A DNA stretch of 50,230 nucleotides from DATLFP01 sp035540955 (GTDB lineage Bacteria > Actinomycetota > Acidimicrobiia > Acidimicrobiales > CADCSY01): NCBI GenBank assembly GCA_035540955.1, contig DATLFP010000028.1, forward strand, positions 1 to 50,230. The letters are read 5' to 3'. The notes under the pieces are model-generated. The model worked only from the letters and a program-made list of their open reading frames with translations. It was not told where the DNA came from and searched no databases. This document shows positions 23,406 to 35,035 of the stretch, in pieces (the stretch's first letter is position 1; the number at the start of each line of letters is the position of its first letter). Made by a program: the position numbers and the translations under genes.

Positions 23406-24167
23406 GTGGAGATCGCAGACAAGGGAGCGGTGATCGTCGGCGGGGCGTCGGGCATGGCCCGGGCGGCCGCCGGGAAGCTGCACGAGCGGGGGGCCAACAT
23501 CGCCATCCTCGATCTCGAGACCTCCGACGGCGCGGCCGCCGCCGAGGAGCTCAAGGGCACCTTCCATCCCGTCAACGTGATGGACGACGCCGGCGTGGAG
23601 GCGGCCATCGCCGACGCCGTCAGCGCCCTCGGTCACGTGCACATCGGCATCAACACCGCCGGCGGCGGCATCGCCAAGCGCACGCTCACCAAGGAGGGCC
23701 CGCACCCGCTCGAGGACTTCCGGCGCATCATCGAGCTGAACCTCATCGCCACGTTCAACGTGAGCCGGCTGCTGGCCGACGCGATGTCGAAGAACGAGCC
23801 GGACGAGGTCGGCGAGCGGGGCGTGATCATCAACACCGCGTCGATCGCCGCCTTCGAGGGTCAGATCGGCCAGGTCGCCTACTCGGCGGCGAAGGCCGGC
23901 ATCGCCGGGATGACCCTCACCATGGCGCGGGACCTCGGCTCCCTCGGCATCCGCGTGAACACGGTGGCGCCCAGCCTGTTCGCCACCGGCCTCACCAAGG
24001 GGATCCCCAAGGAGTTCGAGGACGCCCTCACCAAGGACGCCGCCTTCCCGAAGCGGATGGGGACCCCCGAGGAGTACGCCCGCCTGGCGGTCGCCATCGT
24101 CGAGAACCCGATGCTCAACGGCGGCACCATCCGCCTCGACGGCGGCCAGCGCTTCGCGCCGAAGTAG
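23406..24167 (+). CDS. Short-chain dehydrogenase, 3-hydroxyacyl-CoA dehydrogenase type 2-like
   Basis: 253 residues of classical SDR. Cofactor motif GGASGMARA (12-20), NTAGGGIAKR after strand 4, catalytic Ser in INTASIAAFEG, YSAAK (Tyr and Lys) and the C-terminal LNGGTIRLDGG. The closest resemblance by eye is to HSD10/3-hydroxyacyl-CoA dehydrogenase type 2, which suits the surrounding CoA-ester genes. GTG start with GAGGAAGCGGGAA upstream. Convergent with the acetyltransferase at 24186. Confidence 0.9.
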   Translation: MEIADKGAVIVGGASGMARAAAGKLHERGANIAILDLETSDGAAAAEELKGTFHPVNVMDDAGVEAAIADAVSALGHVHIGINTAGGGIAKRTLTKEGPHPLEDFRRIIELNLIATFNVSRLLADAMSKNEPDEVGERGVIINTASIAAFEGQIGQVAYSAAKAGIAGMTLTMARDLGSLGIRVNTVAPSLFATGLTKGIPKEFEDALTKDAAFPKRMGTPEEYARLAVAIVENPMLNGGTIRLDGGQRFAPK

Positions 24168-24185
24168 GAGGGGGCGCCCGTCGGG

Positions 24186-24478
24186 TCAAGGGGCGAGGAG
24201 GTCGCGGTAGGCGGGGTGCTCGTCGATGAACTGCGCGACGTACCAGCACGACGGGACGACCCGCCGGCCGCTGCAGCGCACGTCGTCGAGCGCGCCCTGC
24301 ACGAGGACGGCCCCGAGCCCCTGGCCGCGCCGCGCCCGGTCGATCTCGGTGTGGGGGAACACGAGGGTGTCGCCCCGCTCGGTGTAGTCGGCGATGCCGA
24401 CGAGCTCGCCGTCGACCCGCAGCTCGTAGCGGCTGGCGTCCGGGTTGTGCGTGACCACGTGCTTCGCGACTGCGTCCG

Positions 24479-24482
<4 letters not shown>
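24186..24482 (-). CDS. Small GNAT-like acetyltransferase (YjdJ type)
   Basis: 98 residues, the short form of the GNAT fold: RYELRVDGELVGIADYTERGD, TLVFPHTEIDRARRGQGLGAVLVQGALDD with the acetyl-CoA-binding RRGQGLG loop, and VPSCWYVAQFIDEHPAY. Stand-alone proteins of this size are annotated as N-acetyltransferases of unknown substrate. The ATG at 24482 overlaps the TGA of the CoA-transferase gene (ATGA), so it is the last gene of the crotonase-CoA transferase operon. Confidence 0.85.
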
Positions 24483-25680
<1,198 letters not shown>

Positions 25681-25684
<4 letters not shown>

Positions 25685-26487
25685 TCCGACGTCGGCCCGG
25701 TGAACCGGGGAGGCCGCTTCTCGGTGTGGGAGGCGAGGCCCTCGCGGGCGTCCGGCAGCGAGAAGCCGATCATCTCGTAGGCGAGGCTGGCGTCGAGGAT
25801 CGCCGTCTGCTGGCGGTACCAGTGGTTCAGCGTCTGCTTGGTCCAGCGGATGGCCGACTGCGCGCCGGCGGCGAGCTGCTCGGCGACCTCGAGCGCCCGG
25901 GCGTGCACGGCGTCGTCGTCGACGCACAGCGACACCAGCCCGATGCGCTCGGCCTCCTCGCCGGTGAGGGTGTCGCAGGTGAGCAGGTAGTACTTCGCCT
26001 TCGCCATGCCGCACAGGAGGGGCCAGCAGATGGCGGCGTGGTCGCCGGCGGCGACGCCGAGCCGGGTGTGGCCGTCGATGATCCGGGCGGTGCGGCCCAC
26101 GACCGACACGTCGGCGAGAAGGCCCGCCACCAGCCCGGCGCCGACGGCGGGACCGTGGATGGCGGACACCACCGGCTTCGAGCAGCCGATGACGTTGAGC
26201 ACGAGGTCGCGCGCCTCCCGCATGACCCGGAGGCGGACGGCGTCGTCGCGCATGAGCGAGTCGAGCAGCTCGAAGCTGCCGCCGGCGCTGAACGCCTTGC
26301 CCGCCCCCTGCAGGAGCGCCACCCGCACGTCGGGATCGCGGTCGACGGCGAGCCAGACGTCGGCCAGCTGGCCGTGCATGGCGTGGTCGACGGCGTTGAG
26401 TCCCGGACCGTCGAGGGTGATGCGCAGGACGCCCTCGGCGGGCCGGTCGAAGCGCAGGTCGGGATAGGCGGCGTACCGGTCGGCCAT
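25681..26487 (-). CDS. Crotonase family protein lacking the hydratase glutamates
   Basis: 268 residues with the crotonase fold: GVLRITLDGPGLNAVDHAMH, oxyanion strand GAGKAFSAGGSFELL, and HGPAVGAGLVAGLLADVSVVG. At the positions of the two catalytic Glu of enoyl-CoA hydratases the sequence has AGLV and DGHTRLGVAAGDHAAICWP, so neither Glu is present. This matches the AGD-type subfamily whose reactions differ (isomerase, hydrolase or lyase). It is first in an operon with the CoA-transferase and acetyltransferase. The ATG at 26487 is preferred because TACGGT lies 7 nt before it. Confidence 0.88.
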
Positions 26488-26494
26488 CGCCTGC

Positions 26495-26500
26495 ACCGTA
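26495..26500 (-). promoter_or_regulatory. Leaderless-type -10 element
   Basis: On the minus strand TACGGT, 7 nt, then the ATG at 26487 of the crotonase. It overlaps the opposite-strand -10 at 26499-26504. Confidence 0.45.
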
Positions 26501-26504
26501 CTGT
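26499..26504 (+). promoter_or_regulatory. Leaderless-type -10 element
   Basis: TACTGT, 8 nt, then the GTG at 26513 of the thioesterase. It overlaps the minus-strand -10, so the two genes share one short bidirectional promoter. Confidence 0.4.
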
Positions 26505-26512
26505 CAGGGTCC

Positions 26513-27300
26513 GTGTCGATCGCCGAGCGCCTCGCCCTCGACCCCGCCGGGGACGCGGCCGACGCGTTCGTGAACCGGGAGCCGACGGACCCTCACCACG
26601 TGTTCGGCGGCCTGTGGTGGCGCACGCGCTCGGCGCGGCGTGGGCGACGGTCGGGGGACGGGGGCCGTGCTCGCTGCACGCGTCGTTCGTGGCCGCCGGC
26701 ACCGGTGGCGAGCCCATCCGCTACGAGGTGGAGCGCACGCGCGACGGGTCGAGCTTCTCCACCCGGCGGGTCGTGGCGCGGCAGGCCAACGGCGCGATCC
26801 TCGTGCTCACCGCCGACTTCCACGCCGACGAGGACGGGCCCGAGTACGCGGTGCCGCCGGTGCCGGGCGTGCCGGGACCCGACGACGTGCCCGCCGGCCG
26901 GTACCACTCGGCGCTGTTCGAGTCGCGTGACGTGCCGCCGACCGGCGACGTGCCCCACGCCCGGCGGGCGTGGTTCCGCGCCGGCGCGCCCGTGCCCGAC
27001 GATCCCACCGTCCACCTGCTGGCGCTGGCGATGCTGACCGACTTCGGGCCCACGCGCGCCGCCCGGGAGCCGCACGCCCGTCTCGCCGACGAGGCCAACC
27101 GCCAGTCGGTCTCACTCGACCACAGCGTCTGGTTCCACCGGCCGGCGCGGGTGGACGGCTGGCTGCTCTCCGAGCTGGCGCCGGTGTCGACCGGCGGGGG
27201 CCGGGGGCTGGCGATGGGCACCGTGCGCGACGCCAGCGGCACGTTGCTGGCGTCGTTCGCGCAGGAGGTCCTGCTGCGCGACCGTCGAGCGGTCAGGTGA
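26513..27300 (+). pseudogene. Acyl-CoA thioesterase II (TesB-like) with a one-base frameshift
   Basis: The first 34 codons from GTG 26513 give a normal TesB N-terminus ending NREPTDPHHVFGGL. The frame then turns into Arg-rich nonsense. The expected continuation VVAHALGAAWATVGGRGPCSLHASF is found in another frame starting at 26614 and runs to the TGA at 27300. Restoring one base near 26612-26614 (CTGTGG to CTGGTGG) joins both parts into a 262-residue TesB with its usual hallmarks: VFGG, SLHASF, GSSFSTRR and, near the C-terminus, SLDHSVWFHRP. Either the gene is inactive or the base was lost in sequencing. It converges with the monooxygenase gene, overlapping by 8 nt. Confidence 0.85.
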
Positions 27301-28900
27301 GGACGAAGCCCTCGTAGCCGTTGGCCGCCACGTCGTCGCACTTCGTGCGGTACATGGCGATGCCGCCGATGTAGGGCATGAACACCCGGGGCTTGCCGGG
27401 GATGTTGGCGCCCACGTACCAGGAGTCCGCGGTGGGGAAGAGGGTGAAGGACGCGATCTGCTCGACGTGCTCGCCCCACTCCTTCTGGGCGACCTCGGTG
27501 GCGTCGACCACGGTGTGACCGTCCTCCCGCATGTGCACGAACAGGTCGGTCAGCCACTCGACGTGCTGCTCGATCGACATGATCATGTTGCTGAGCACCG
27601 ACGGGCTCTGCGGACCGGTGATCGTGAAGAGGTTCGGGAACCCCGCCACCATGATCCCGAGGTAGGTGTGGGGGCCGTCGGCCCACGCCTGCTGCAGCGT
27701 GATGCCGTCGCGGCCGCGGATGTCGATGCGGAGCAGGGTGCCGGTCATGGCGTCGAACCCGGTGGCGAACACGATGGCGTCGAGCTCGAACTCCCGGCCG
27801 TCCTCCAGCCGCAGGCCGGTCGGGGTCAGCTCGGCGATGGGCGCGCTCCGGACGTCGACGAGGTCGACGTTTTCGCGGTTGTAGGTCTCGAAGTAGCCGA
27901 TGTCGACGCACAGCCGCTTCGTGCCGAGCGGGTGCGTGGTCGGCGCCAGGAGGTCGGCGGTGGCCGGGTCCTCGACGATCGAGCGGATCTTCTCGCGGAC
28001 GAACTCGGCGGCGGCGTCGTTCGACTCCCTGTTGAACAGCAGGTCGCCGAAGCTGCCGAGGTAGGAGATCCCACCGATCCGCCAGCGCTCCTCGAAGGTC
28101 GCCCGCTGCTCCTCGGGCGTGGCTCCGGACGCCGGCTCGAGGTTGAAGGCGGTGCTGCTGCCGAACCCGGACAGGCGCGCCGCTTCCCGGTGCTCGGCGA
28201 AGTGCCGCTTCACCCACTCCTGACGCTCGGCGTCGACGGGCCCGTTGAAGGCGGGGATGCTGAAGTTGGCGGTCCGCTGGAAGACGGTGAGGTGGTCGGC
28301 CTGCTCGGCGATCTGGGGGATCGACTGGATGGCGGAGGAGCCGGTGCCGATGACGCCCACCCGCTTGCCGGTGAAGTCGACGCCCTCGTGGGGCCACTGG
28401 CCGGTGTGGTACGTCTCGCCGGTGTAGGAGTCGTAGCCGGCGAAGTCGGGCTTGCGGGGCGCCGACAGGCAGCCGGTCGCCATGATGCAGAACTGGGCGT
28501 CGACGACGTCGCCCCGGTCGGTCTCGACCGTCCACCGTCCGGTCGCCTCGTCGAAGGTGGCGGCGGTGACCCGGGTCTCGAAGGTGATGGACGGGCGGAG
28601 ATCGAACCGGTCGGCGACATAGTTGATGTAGCGGAGGATCTCGGGCTGGCTCGGATAGCGCTCGGTCCAGGTCCACTCCTGGGTGAGCTCCTCGGACCAC
28701 GAGTACGTGTAGTCGATCGACTCGACGTCGCACCGGGCGCCGGGGTAGCGGTTCCAGTACCAGGTGCCGCCGACGCCGTCGCCGGCCTCGAAGCAGGTGG
28801 CGCTCAGTCCCGCCTCCCGCAGCCTGTAGAGCATGTAGAGCCCGCCGAAGCCGGCGCCCACCACCACCGCGTCGACGGTCTGTCGCTTCCCCGCAGCCAT
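27293..28900 (-). CDS. Baeyer-Villiger flavin monooxygenase, intact fingerprint
   Basis: 535 residues. FAD-binding GAGFGG (15-20), the GGTWYWNRYPGARCD loop, the BVMO fingerprint as YTGETYHTGQWP (159-170, Tyr replacing the first Phe but His165 and Trp169 kept), NADPH-binding GTGSSA (185-190) and the C-terminal ADSWYVGANIPGK. It matches cyclohexanone/phenylacetone monooxygenase-like enzymes that convert ketones to esters or lactones with NADPH and O2. The ATG at 28900 is chosen because the Rossmann fold follows directly; an ATG at 28924 lies within a hairpin. The dienelactone hydrolase and thioesterases nearby could process lactone products. Confidence 0.92.
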   Translation of the reverse strand: MAAGKRQTVDAVVVGAGFGGLYMLYRLREAGLSATCFEAGDGVGGTWYWNRYPGARCDVESIDYTYSWSEELTQEWTWTERYPSQPEILRYINYVADRFDLRPSITFETRVTAATFDEATGRWTVETDRGDVVDAQFCIMATGCLSAPRKPDFAGYDSYTGETYHTGQWPHEGVDFTGKRVGVIGTGSSAIQSIPQIAEQADHLTVFQRTANFSIPAFNGPVDAERQEWVKRHFAEHREAARLSGFGSSTAFNLEPASGATPEEQRATFEERWRIGGISYLGSFGDLLFNRESNDAAAEFVREKIRSIVEDPATADLLAPTTHPLGTKRLCVDIGYFETYNRENVDLVDVRSAPIAELTPTGLRLEDGREFELDAIVFATGFDAMTGTLLRIDIRGRDGITLQQAWADGPHTYLGIMVAGFPNLFTITGPQSPSVLSNMIMSIEQHVEWLTDLFVHMREDGHTVVDATEVAQKEWGEHVEQIASFTLFPTADSWYVGANIPGKPRVFMPYIGGIAMYRTKCDDVAANGYEGFVLT

Positions 28901-28923
28901 GCCCCATCTTGCCGCGGTTCGCA

Positions 28924-28970
28924 TTCTTGGAGCATCCAGGCGCGCAGAGCGCGCTTCGTTGCTCCAAGAA
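28924..28970. terminator. 47-nt hairpin element, copy A
   Basis: The outer arms are TTCTTGGAGCA and TGCTCCAAGAA, and the inner stem is GCGCG-cagag-CGCGC. It begins 5 nt beyond the stop of the amidohydrolase (28976) on the minus strand and precedes the monooxygenase. It is 42/47 identical to the element at 38804-38850. It is probably a terminator for the amidohydrolase transcript, and also a dispersed repeat. Confidence 0.6.
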
Positions 28971-28975
28971 GTTGG

Positions 28976-30709
<1,734 letters not shown>

Positions 30710-30715
30710 GCGACC

Positions 30716-30725
30716 ACGGTACCGT
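30716..30725. promoter_or_regulatory. Palindromic bidirectional promoter core
   Basis: ACGGTACCGT is a perfect palindrome containing a TACCGT hexamer on each strand. On the minus strand it is 6 nt before the ATG at 30709. On the plus strand it is 9 nt before the ATG at 30735. Confidence 0.45.
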
Positions 30726-30734
30726 CCCCCCTCG

Positions 30735-31781
30735 ATGGACCTCGGGGTGTGCGTGGCGAGCCAGATCGACGATCTCGACTACCCCCGGCGGTGCGAGGAC
30801 CTCGGGTACTCCCACCTCTGGTTCGCCGACAGCCAGATGATCTGGTCGGACGTGTTCGCCACCATGGCGCTGGCCGCCGACCGCACCGAGCGGATCCGCA
30901 TCGGCACCGGGGTGGCGGTGGCCGGCACCCGGCCGGCGCCGGTGCTGGCGGCCGGCATGACGACCATCAACCGGTTGGCGCCGGGCCGGGTGTTCTGCGG
31001 CGTGGGAAGCGGCAACACCGCCATGCGGATCATGGGCCACAAGCCGGTGACCATCGCCGAGCTCGACGCCTACCTGGCCGCGCTCCGTCCGCTGCTCGAC
31101 GGCGAGGAGGTCGACTACACCTGGCGAGGCCGGACGGCGCCGACCCGTCACCTCATGCCCGACGCCGGGTTCGTCGCCTTCGAGCCCCGCATCCCGTTGC
31201 ACGTCTCGGGCTTCGGACCGCGCTCCATCGGCCTGGCCGGCGCGCACGGCGACGGGCTCGTGCTCGGCGGCTCGCTCACGCCCGCGGTCGTGTCGTCGCT
31301 GCGGCAGCTCACCGGTCGGGTCGACGACCCGACCTTCGAGATCACCACCCTCACGACGATGGTGGTGCTCGAGGACGGCGAGGCGGTGGACAGTGACCGG
31401 GTGAAGGCCGAGGCCGGCTCGATGGCCGTCGCGGGGTTGCACTACGCCTACGAGCAGCACGCCCAGTACGGCAACCCGCCGCCCGCCTACGCCGCCGACT
31501 TCTGGGACGACTATGTGGCTCAGGTCGAGGCCGTCCCCGCCGACCGCCGCCACCTCCACGTGCACCGCGGCCACAACTGCTGGGTGGAGCCCGACGAGGA
31601 GCGGTTCGTGACCCGGGAGCTGCTCGAGTCGACGTGCATGATCGGCACCGCCGATCAGCTCGTCGAGCGGCTGCGGGCGCTGGAGGAGGCCGGCCTCACC
31701 CAGGCGATGCTCCTCCCGCCCCTCGCCTGCAAGGAGAAGGTGCTCGCCGACGTCGCCGAGCAGGTCCTGCCCCGCCTTTGA
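30735..31781 (+). CDS. LLM-class (luciferase-like) F420/FMN-dependent oxidoreductase
   Basis: 348 residues of the luciferase-like TIM barrel. CEDLGYSHLWFADSQMIW near the N-terminus, RIRIGTGVAVAGTRPAPVLAAGM, LAPGRVFCGVGSGNTAMRIMG (the flavin-phosphate-binding G.G.GN motif), and the C-terminal CMIGTADQLVERLRALEEAGL. In actinobacteria most such enzymes use coenzyme F420, but FMN cannot be excluded. The substrate is unknown. The ATG lies 9 nt after a palindromic -10, giving at most a few nucleotides of leader. Confidence 0.88.
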   Translation: MDLGVCVASQIDDLDYPRRCEDLGYSHLWFADSQMIWSDVFATMALAADRTERIRIGTGVAVAGTRPAPVLAAGMTTINRLAPGRVFCGVGSGNTAMRIMGHKPVTIAELDAYLAALRPLLDGEEVDYTWRGRTAPTRHLMPDAGFVAFEPRIPLHVSGFGPRSIGLAGAHGDGLVLGGSLTPAVVSSLRQLTGRVDDPTFEITTLTTMVVLEDGEAVDSDRVKAEAGSMAVAGLHYAYEQHAQYGNPPPAYAADFWDDYVAQVEAVPADRRHLHVHRGHNCWVEPDEERFVTRELLESTCMIGTADQLVERLRALEEAGLTQAMLLPPLACKEKVLADVAEQVLPRL

Positions 31782-31788
31782 CCGCGAG

Positions 31789-31836
31789 TTCTCGGAGCAC
31801 TCCAGCCGACGTGGGCGGACCCGGGTGCCCCCGAGA
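31789..31836. terminator. Imperfect hairpin between convergent genes
   Basis: TTCTCGGAGCAC (31789-31800) pairs with GTGCCCCCGAGA (31825-31836) with one mismatch and one bulge. It lies between the stops of the LLM oxidoreductase (31781) and the methyltransferase (31848). The left arm resembles the left arm of the 47-nt element but the right arm does not. Confidence 0.35.
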
Positions 31837-31847
31837 TCTTGTGGGGG

Positions 31848-32930
31848 CTACGCGGGCTTGCGGGCCACGTACACCGAGTCGAGCGGGTCACCGGGTGCCT
31901 CGTCGACGGTGACGTCGACGAAGCCGGCGGCGGCGAGCATCTCGAGCGCCAGCTCCTCACCCCACACGGTGCCGAGACCGGCGCCCCCGCACGCCAGCGA
32001 CACGGTCATGCAGTGAAGGGTGCTGATGGCGTAGAGCATCGGCGCCAGCGGGTTGTCGACGTTGCGCTCGAGGTGGCTCGACGCCCGGATGTCGAACATC
32101 ACGAAGATGCCGCCCGGCTCCAGCGCCTCGAACACGCGCGCCAGCACGCCGGCGGGGTCGGCCTGGTCGTGGATGGCGTCGAACGCGAACGCGGCACCGA
32201 GCGGCGGGTCGGTGGGCAGCGTCAGCACGTCCTGCACGGCGAAGGTGACGTTGTCGAGGCCCCGCTCGCTCGCCTCGGCCCGGCCGACCTCGATCCCATC
32301 GGCGGCCAGGTCGTACCCGACGAAGGTCGAGGCCGGGAACGCGCCGGCCAGCACGTTGGTGCTGTGACCGGTCCCGCACCCGATGTCGGCGACACGGGTG
32401 CCGGCTCGCAGCCGCTCGACCAGACCGCCCGCCAAGGGGAGGACCTGGTCGACGAGCACGGTGTCGAACATCGGGCGGCTGAGACCGTCCATCACCCGGG
32501 TGAAGTCGGGGCGGTACGCCTCGTAGGGCACGCCGCCGCCGTCGCGGAACGACTGGGCGACGGGCCCGATGAACGGGGCGAGGTGTCCGCTGATCGCGCT
32601 CAGCGGCGCCATGTTCAGGTCGGTGGTGCCGGTCAGGCAGACGGCGTGCTCGGCGGGGAGCGTGTAGCGGCCGGTGGTGGGGTCGTAGTCGACGATCCCG
32701 GCGGTGACGACGGCGCCGAGCCACTCGCGCACGTAGCGCTCCTGCAGCCCGGCCCGGTCGGCGAGCTCGCCGCTGGTGGCCGGTCCTCGAGCGGCGGCGT
32801 CGAACAGACCGGTCCGGTGGCCGAGATCGATCATGAAGGTGACGAAGCTGCCGGTGTAGGCGCCGAGAAGCCGCTCGGCGAACGCGCCGACGCGCTCCTC
32901 GTCGATCGGCGGGGTGTCCAGCGTGGTCAT
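31848..32930 (-). CDS. SAM-dependent methyltransferase with N-terminal winged-helix domain
   Basis: 360 residues. An N-terminal helical/winged-helix dimerisation region (about 10-130, GLFDAAARGPATSGELADRAGL and RYVREWLGAVV) is followed by a class I methyltransferase: motif I VADIGCGTGHSTNVLA, FVGYDLAADGI, FAFDAIHDQADP, and LEPGGIFVMFDI. The pattern resembles mycobacterial Rv2258c-like methyltransferases; the acceptor is unknown. The ATG at 32930 is supported by GGAGGAG 6 nt upstream. The LuxR regulator upstream on the same strand ends 118 nt before it. Confidence 0.88.
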   Translation of the reverse strand: MTTLDTPPIDEERVGAFAERLLGAYTGSFVTFMIDLGHRTGLFDAAARGPATSGELADRAGLQERYVREWLGAVVTAGIVDYDPTTGRYTLPAEHAVCLTGTTDLNMAPLSAISGHLAPFIGPVAQSFRDGGGVPYEAYRPDFTRVMDGLSRPMFDTVLVDQVLPLAGGLVERLRAGTRVADIGCGTGHSTNVLAGAFPASTFVGYDLAADGIEVGRAEASERGLDNVTFAVQDVLTLPTDPPLGAAFAFDAIHDQADPAGVLARVFEALEPGGIFVMFDIRASSHLERNVDNPLAPMLYAISTLHCMTVSLACGGAGLGTVWGEELALEMLAAAGFVDVTVDEAPGDPLDSVYVARKPA

Positions 32931-33048
32931 GACAGCTCCTCCTCTGGCGGCGACGCGGCGTCGTTGCGCGCTCCGGCTCACCGTACGAACGCGGCAACCC
33001 GGCCGACTTCGGCCGAACCATGCAACTCGCGGAACCGCGTGGGTCGAA

Positions 33049-34695
33049 CTATGCAGGCGGGCGAGGTGCGAGGCCGTGATCGTGGGCGACGGCGGCGGCC
33101 GCGGTTCGGGAGGAGACGCCGAGCTTGGTGTAGATGTTCGCCAGGTGGCGGGCCACGGTCTTCTCGCTCAGCACGAGGGCGGCGGCGACGTCGCGGTTGG
33201 TGAGCCCCCGGGCGACGAGGGCCAGCACCTCGGCCTCCCGCCGGGTGAGGCCGCCCGGGAGCTCGGGCGCCGGCGGCGGAGCGGCGGCGGGGTCGGACTC
33301 GGCCACGCCGAGCCCGGCGAGGGCGGCGGCGGCCGCCTCGCGCTCGAGGCCGGCGGTGTGCTCGTTGCCCAGCGCGTCGTGCGCGCGGGCCAGGTGGCGG
33401 CGGGCGTGGGCCACCCGATACGGCGCATCGAGGTCCTGCCAGCGCTGGCGGGCGGACTGGAGCGAGACCACGGCGGCGGCGGCGTCACCCTCGGCCAGCT
33501 CGACGATGCCGCGGGCGAGGGCGGCGGCCGCGGCCAGTCCCGAGCTGGCGTAGGTCGCGCCCGCCGCCTGCAGCTCGTCGCTCGCTCGCCGGGCGGTCGC
33601 GAGATCGCCGACGGCGAGGGCGACCTCCACCATCGCCTCCCAGATGCGGGTCTTCGCCAGCCGGTCGGTCGCGCTCGACTCGGCGGCGAGCAGGGCCTCG
33701 AGGGCGGCGTCGTGCTGGCCCTGCGCGAGCCAGAGCAGCGCCAGTCCCGGTTGCGGGTCGCGGCCGTGCCGGTGGGCGTCGGCGTAGGCCTCGGCAGCGC
33801 CGGCGAGATCGCCGCGCAGGCGACGGACCTCACCCAGCTCGTAGCGGGCGAGACCGACGGCGACGACGTTCATCGCCGCCAGCTCCTCGCACACCCGCTG
33901 GATCTCGACCTCGGCGTCGGACCACCGGCCCCGGACCTGGAGCAGCTGGGCTCGGTGGACCCGGCAGATGCCGATGAACATCACCGCGTTGCTGAACCCC
34001 TGGCACCACCGCGTGGTGGCGTCGGTCCACTGCTGGGCTCGGCGCAGGTCGGCCAGGTCGGTGCAGATGCTCATGAGCTGGCAGTAGATGTTGCCGGCGT
34101 ACGCGGGCCGGAGCCGGCCCGCCACCACGGGGAGCATCGCCTCGTCGAGCACCGCCAACCCCTCGCCCACATCGCCCTTGCGGATCATGGCGATGCCCTC
34201 GCTCACCATCGCGAACGTGAGCAGCGTTTCGTCGCCGAAGCGCGCCGCCTGCGATTGGATCTCGCGGGCCAGGTCGATGGCGGTGTCGAAGGCGCCCTCG
34301 GCGATGGCCGCGTCGATCGCCATCGACGCGAGGTAGCCGTGCTCGACGCAGGAAGGTTCGTCGGCGAGCAGCCGCTGCGCTCGAGCCATCCACCCCGAGC
34401 CCATCGCCTCCTCGCCCCGCAGGAACCACGAGAACGCGATGTCCATGGCCAGCATCGCCGCCGGCCGGGGCCGGGGATCGTCGCCGTGGACGTAGAGCCG
34501 GTAGGCCTCCTCGTAGGCCGAGAGGCTCTCCTCGATGGCGCCCTCCCACCAGGCGGCATCCGCGAGGGCGGCCATGTCGTCGGCCGACAGCGGTCCGGCG
34601 GCCCGCGCCCGCAGGAAGCCGTCGCGGGCCTCGGCCCACCGGTTCCCGGCATGGGCCGCCCGAGCCGCCTCGAGGATGTCGGCGGGCGCGTTCAC
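33049..34695 (-). CDS. LuxR-family regulator with TPR-like sensor domain
   Basis: 548 residues. Residues of about 5-460 are tandem helical hairpins rich in Ala, Leu and Trp (TPR-like solenoid, for example AGNRWAEARDGFLRA). The C-terminal 65 residues are a LuxR/GerE helix-turn-helix: GGLTRREAEVLALVARGLTNRD, then AAALVLSEKTVARHLANIYTKLG. It has no AAA or NB-ARC ATPase domain, so it is not a full LAL/MalT regulator. It probably controls a neighbouring gene such as the methyltransferase downstream or the nitrile hydratase operon upstream. GTG start at 34695. A terminator-like hairpin separates it from the nitrile hydratase genes. Confidence 0.88.
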   Translation of the reverse strand: MNAPADILEAARAAHAGNRWAEARDGFLRARAAGPLSADDMAALADAAWWEGAIEESLSAYEEAYRLYVHGDDPRPRPAAMLAMDIAFSWFLRGEEAMGSGWMARAQRLLADEPSCVEHGYLASMAIDAAIAEGAFDTAIDLAREIQSQAARFGDETLLTFAMVSEGIAMIRKGDVGEGLAVLDEAMLPVVAGRLRPAYAGNIYCQLMSICTDLADLRRAQQWTDATTRWCQGFSNAVMFIGICRVHRAQLLQVRGRWSDAEVEIQRVCEELAAMNVVAVGLARYELGEVRRLRGDLAGAAEAYADAHRHGRDPQPGLALLWLAQGQHDAALEALLAAESSATDRLAKTRIWEAMVEVALAVGDLATARRASDELQAAGATYASSGLAAAAALARGIVELAEGDAAAAVVSLQSARQRWQDLDAPYRVAHARRHLARAHDALGNEHTAGLEREAAAAALAGLGVAESDPAAAPPPAPELPGGLTRREAEVLALVARGLTNRDVAAALVLSEKTVARHLANIYTKLGVSSRTAAAAVAHDHGLAPRPPA

Positions 34696-34716
34696 CGCGT
34701 GATCAGGGTGCGTCGC

Positions 34717-34761
34717 TCTTGTGGCGCCTTCCGTCGTCTGACGAAGGAAACCGCCACAAGA
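34717..34761. terminator. Terminator-like hairpin of the nitrile hydratase operon
   Basis: The outer stem TCTTGTGGCG (34717-34726) with CGCCACAAGA (34752-34761) is perfect. The inner stem CCTTCCGTC (34727-34735) with GACGAAGG (34740-34747) has one bulged base. It lies 25 nt beyond the last stop of the minus-strand nitrile hydratase operon and 21 nt before the LuxR start. Confidence 0.6.
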
Positions 34762-34786
34762 CAGGGCACCGGCCGTCGGCGCACCC

Positions 34787-35035
34787 TCAGAGCAGCCCGC
34801 GCTCGGCCACGAACGCGTCGAGGGCGACCGCGAGCTGCTCGTAGTAGGTGTGATCGGGGTCGGCCTCGATGGCTCGCACCAGATGGGGACGAAAGGCGTC
34901 CCACCCGAGACCCTCGCGCTCGAGCAGGGCGACGGTGAGACCGAACGCCCTGCCCTCCCACGGCGCGTCGAAGACGAGCTCGCCGTTGCGGCGCGGCGGC
35001 GCCGTCGGCCCGGTGGTGGCGATGTCGCCGATCAT
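34787..35035 (-). CDS. Nitrile hydratase accessory protein
   Basis: 82 residues resembling the N-terminal part of the beta subunit and the nitrile hydratase accessory/activator family: LVFDAPWEGRAFGLTVALLEREGLGWD and YYEQLAVALDAFVAERGLL. In cobalt enzymes a small protein encoded after alpha delivers the metal-loaded alpha subunit by subunit exchange. At 82 residues it is shorter than many activators. The ATG overlaps the TGA of the alpha gene by 4 nt, and it is third in the order beta-alpha-accessory. Confidence 0.82.
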   Translation of the reverse strand: MIGDIATTGPTAPPRRNGELVFDAPWEGRAFGLTVALLEREGLGWDAFRPHLVRAIEADPDHTYYEQLAVALDAFVAERGLL

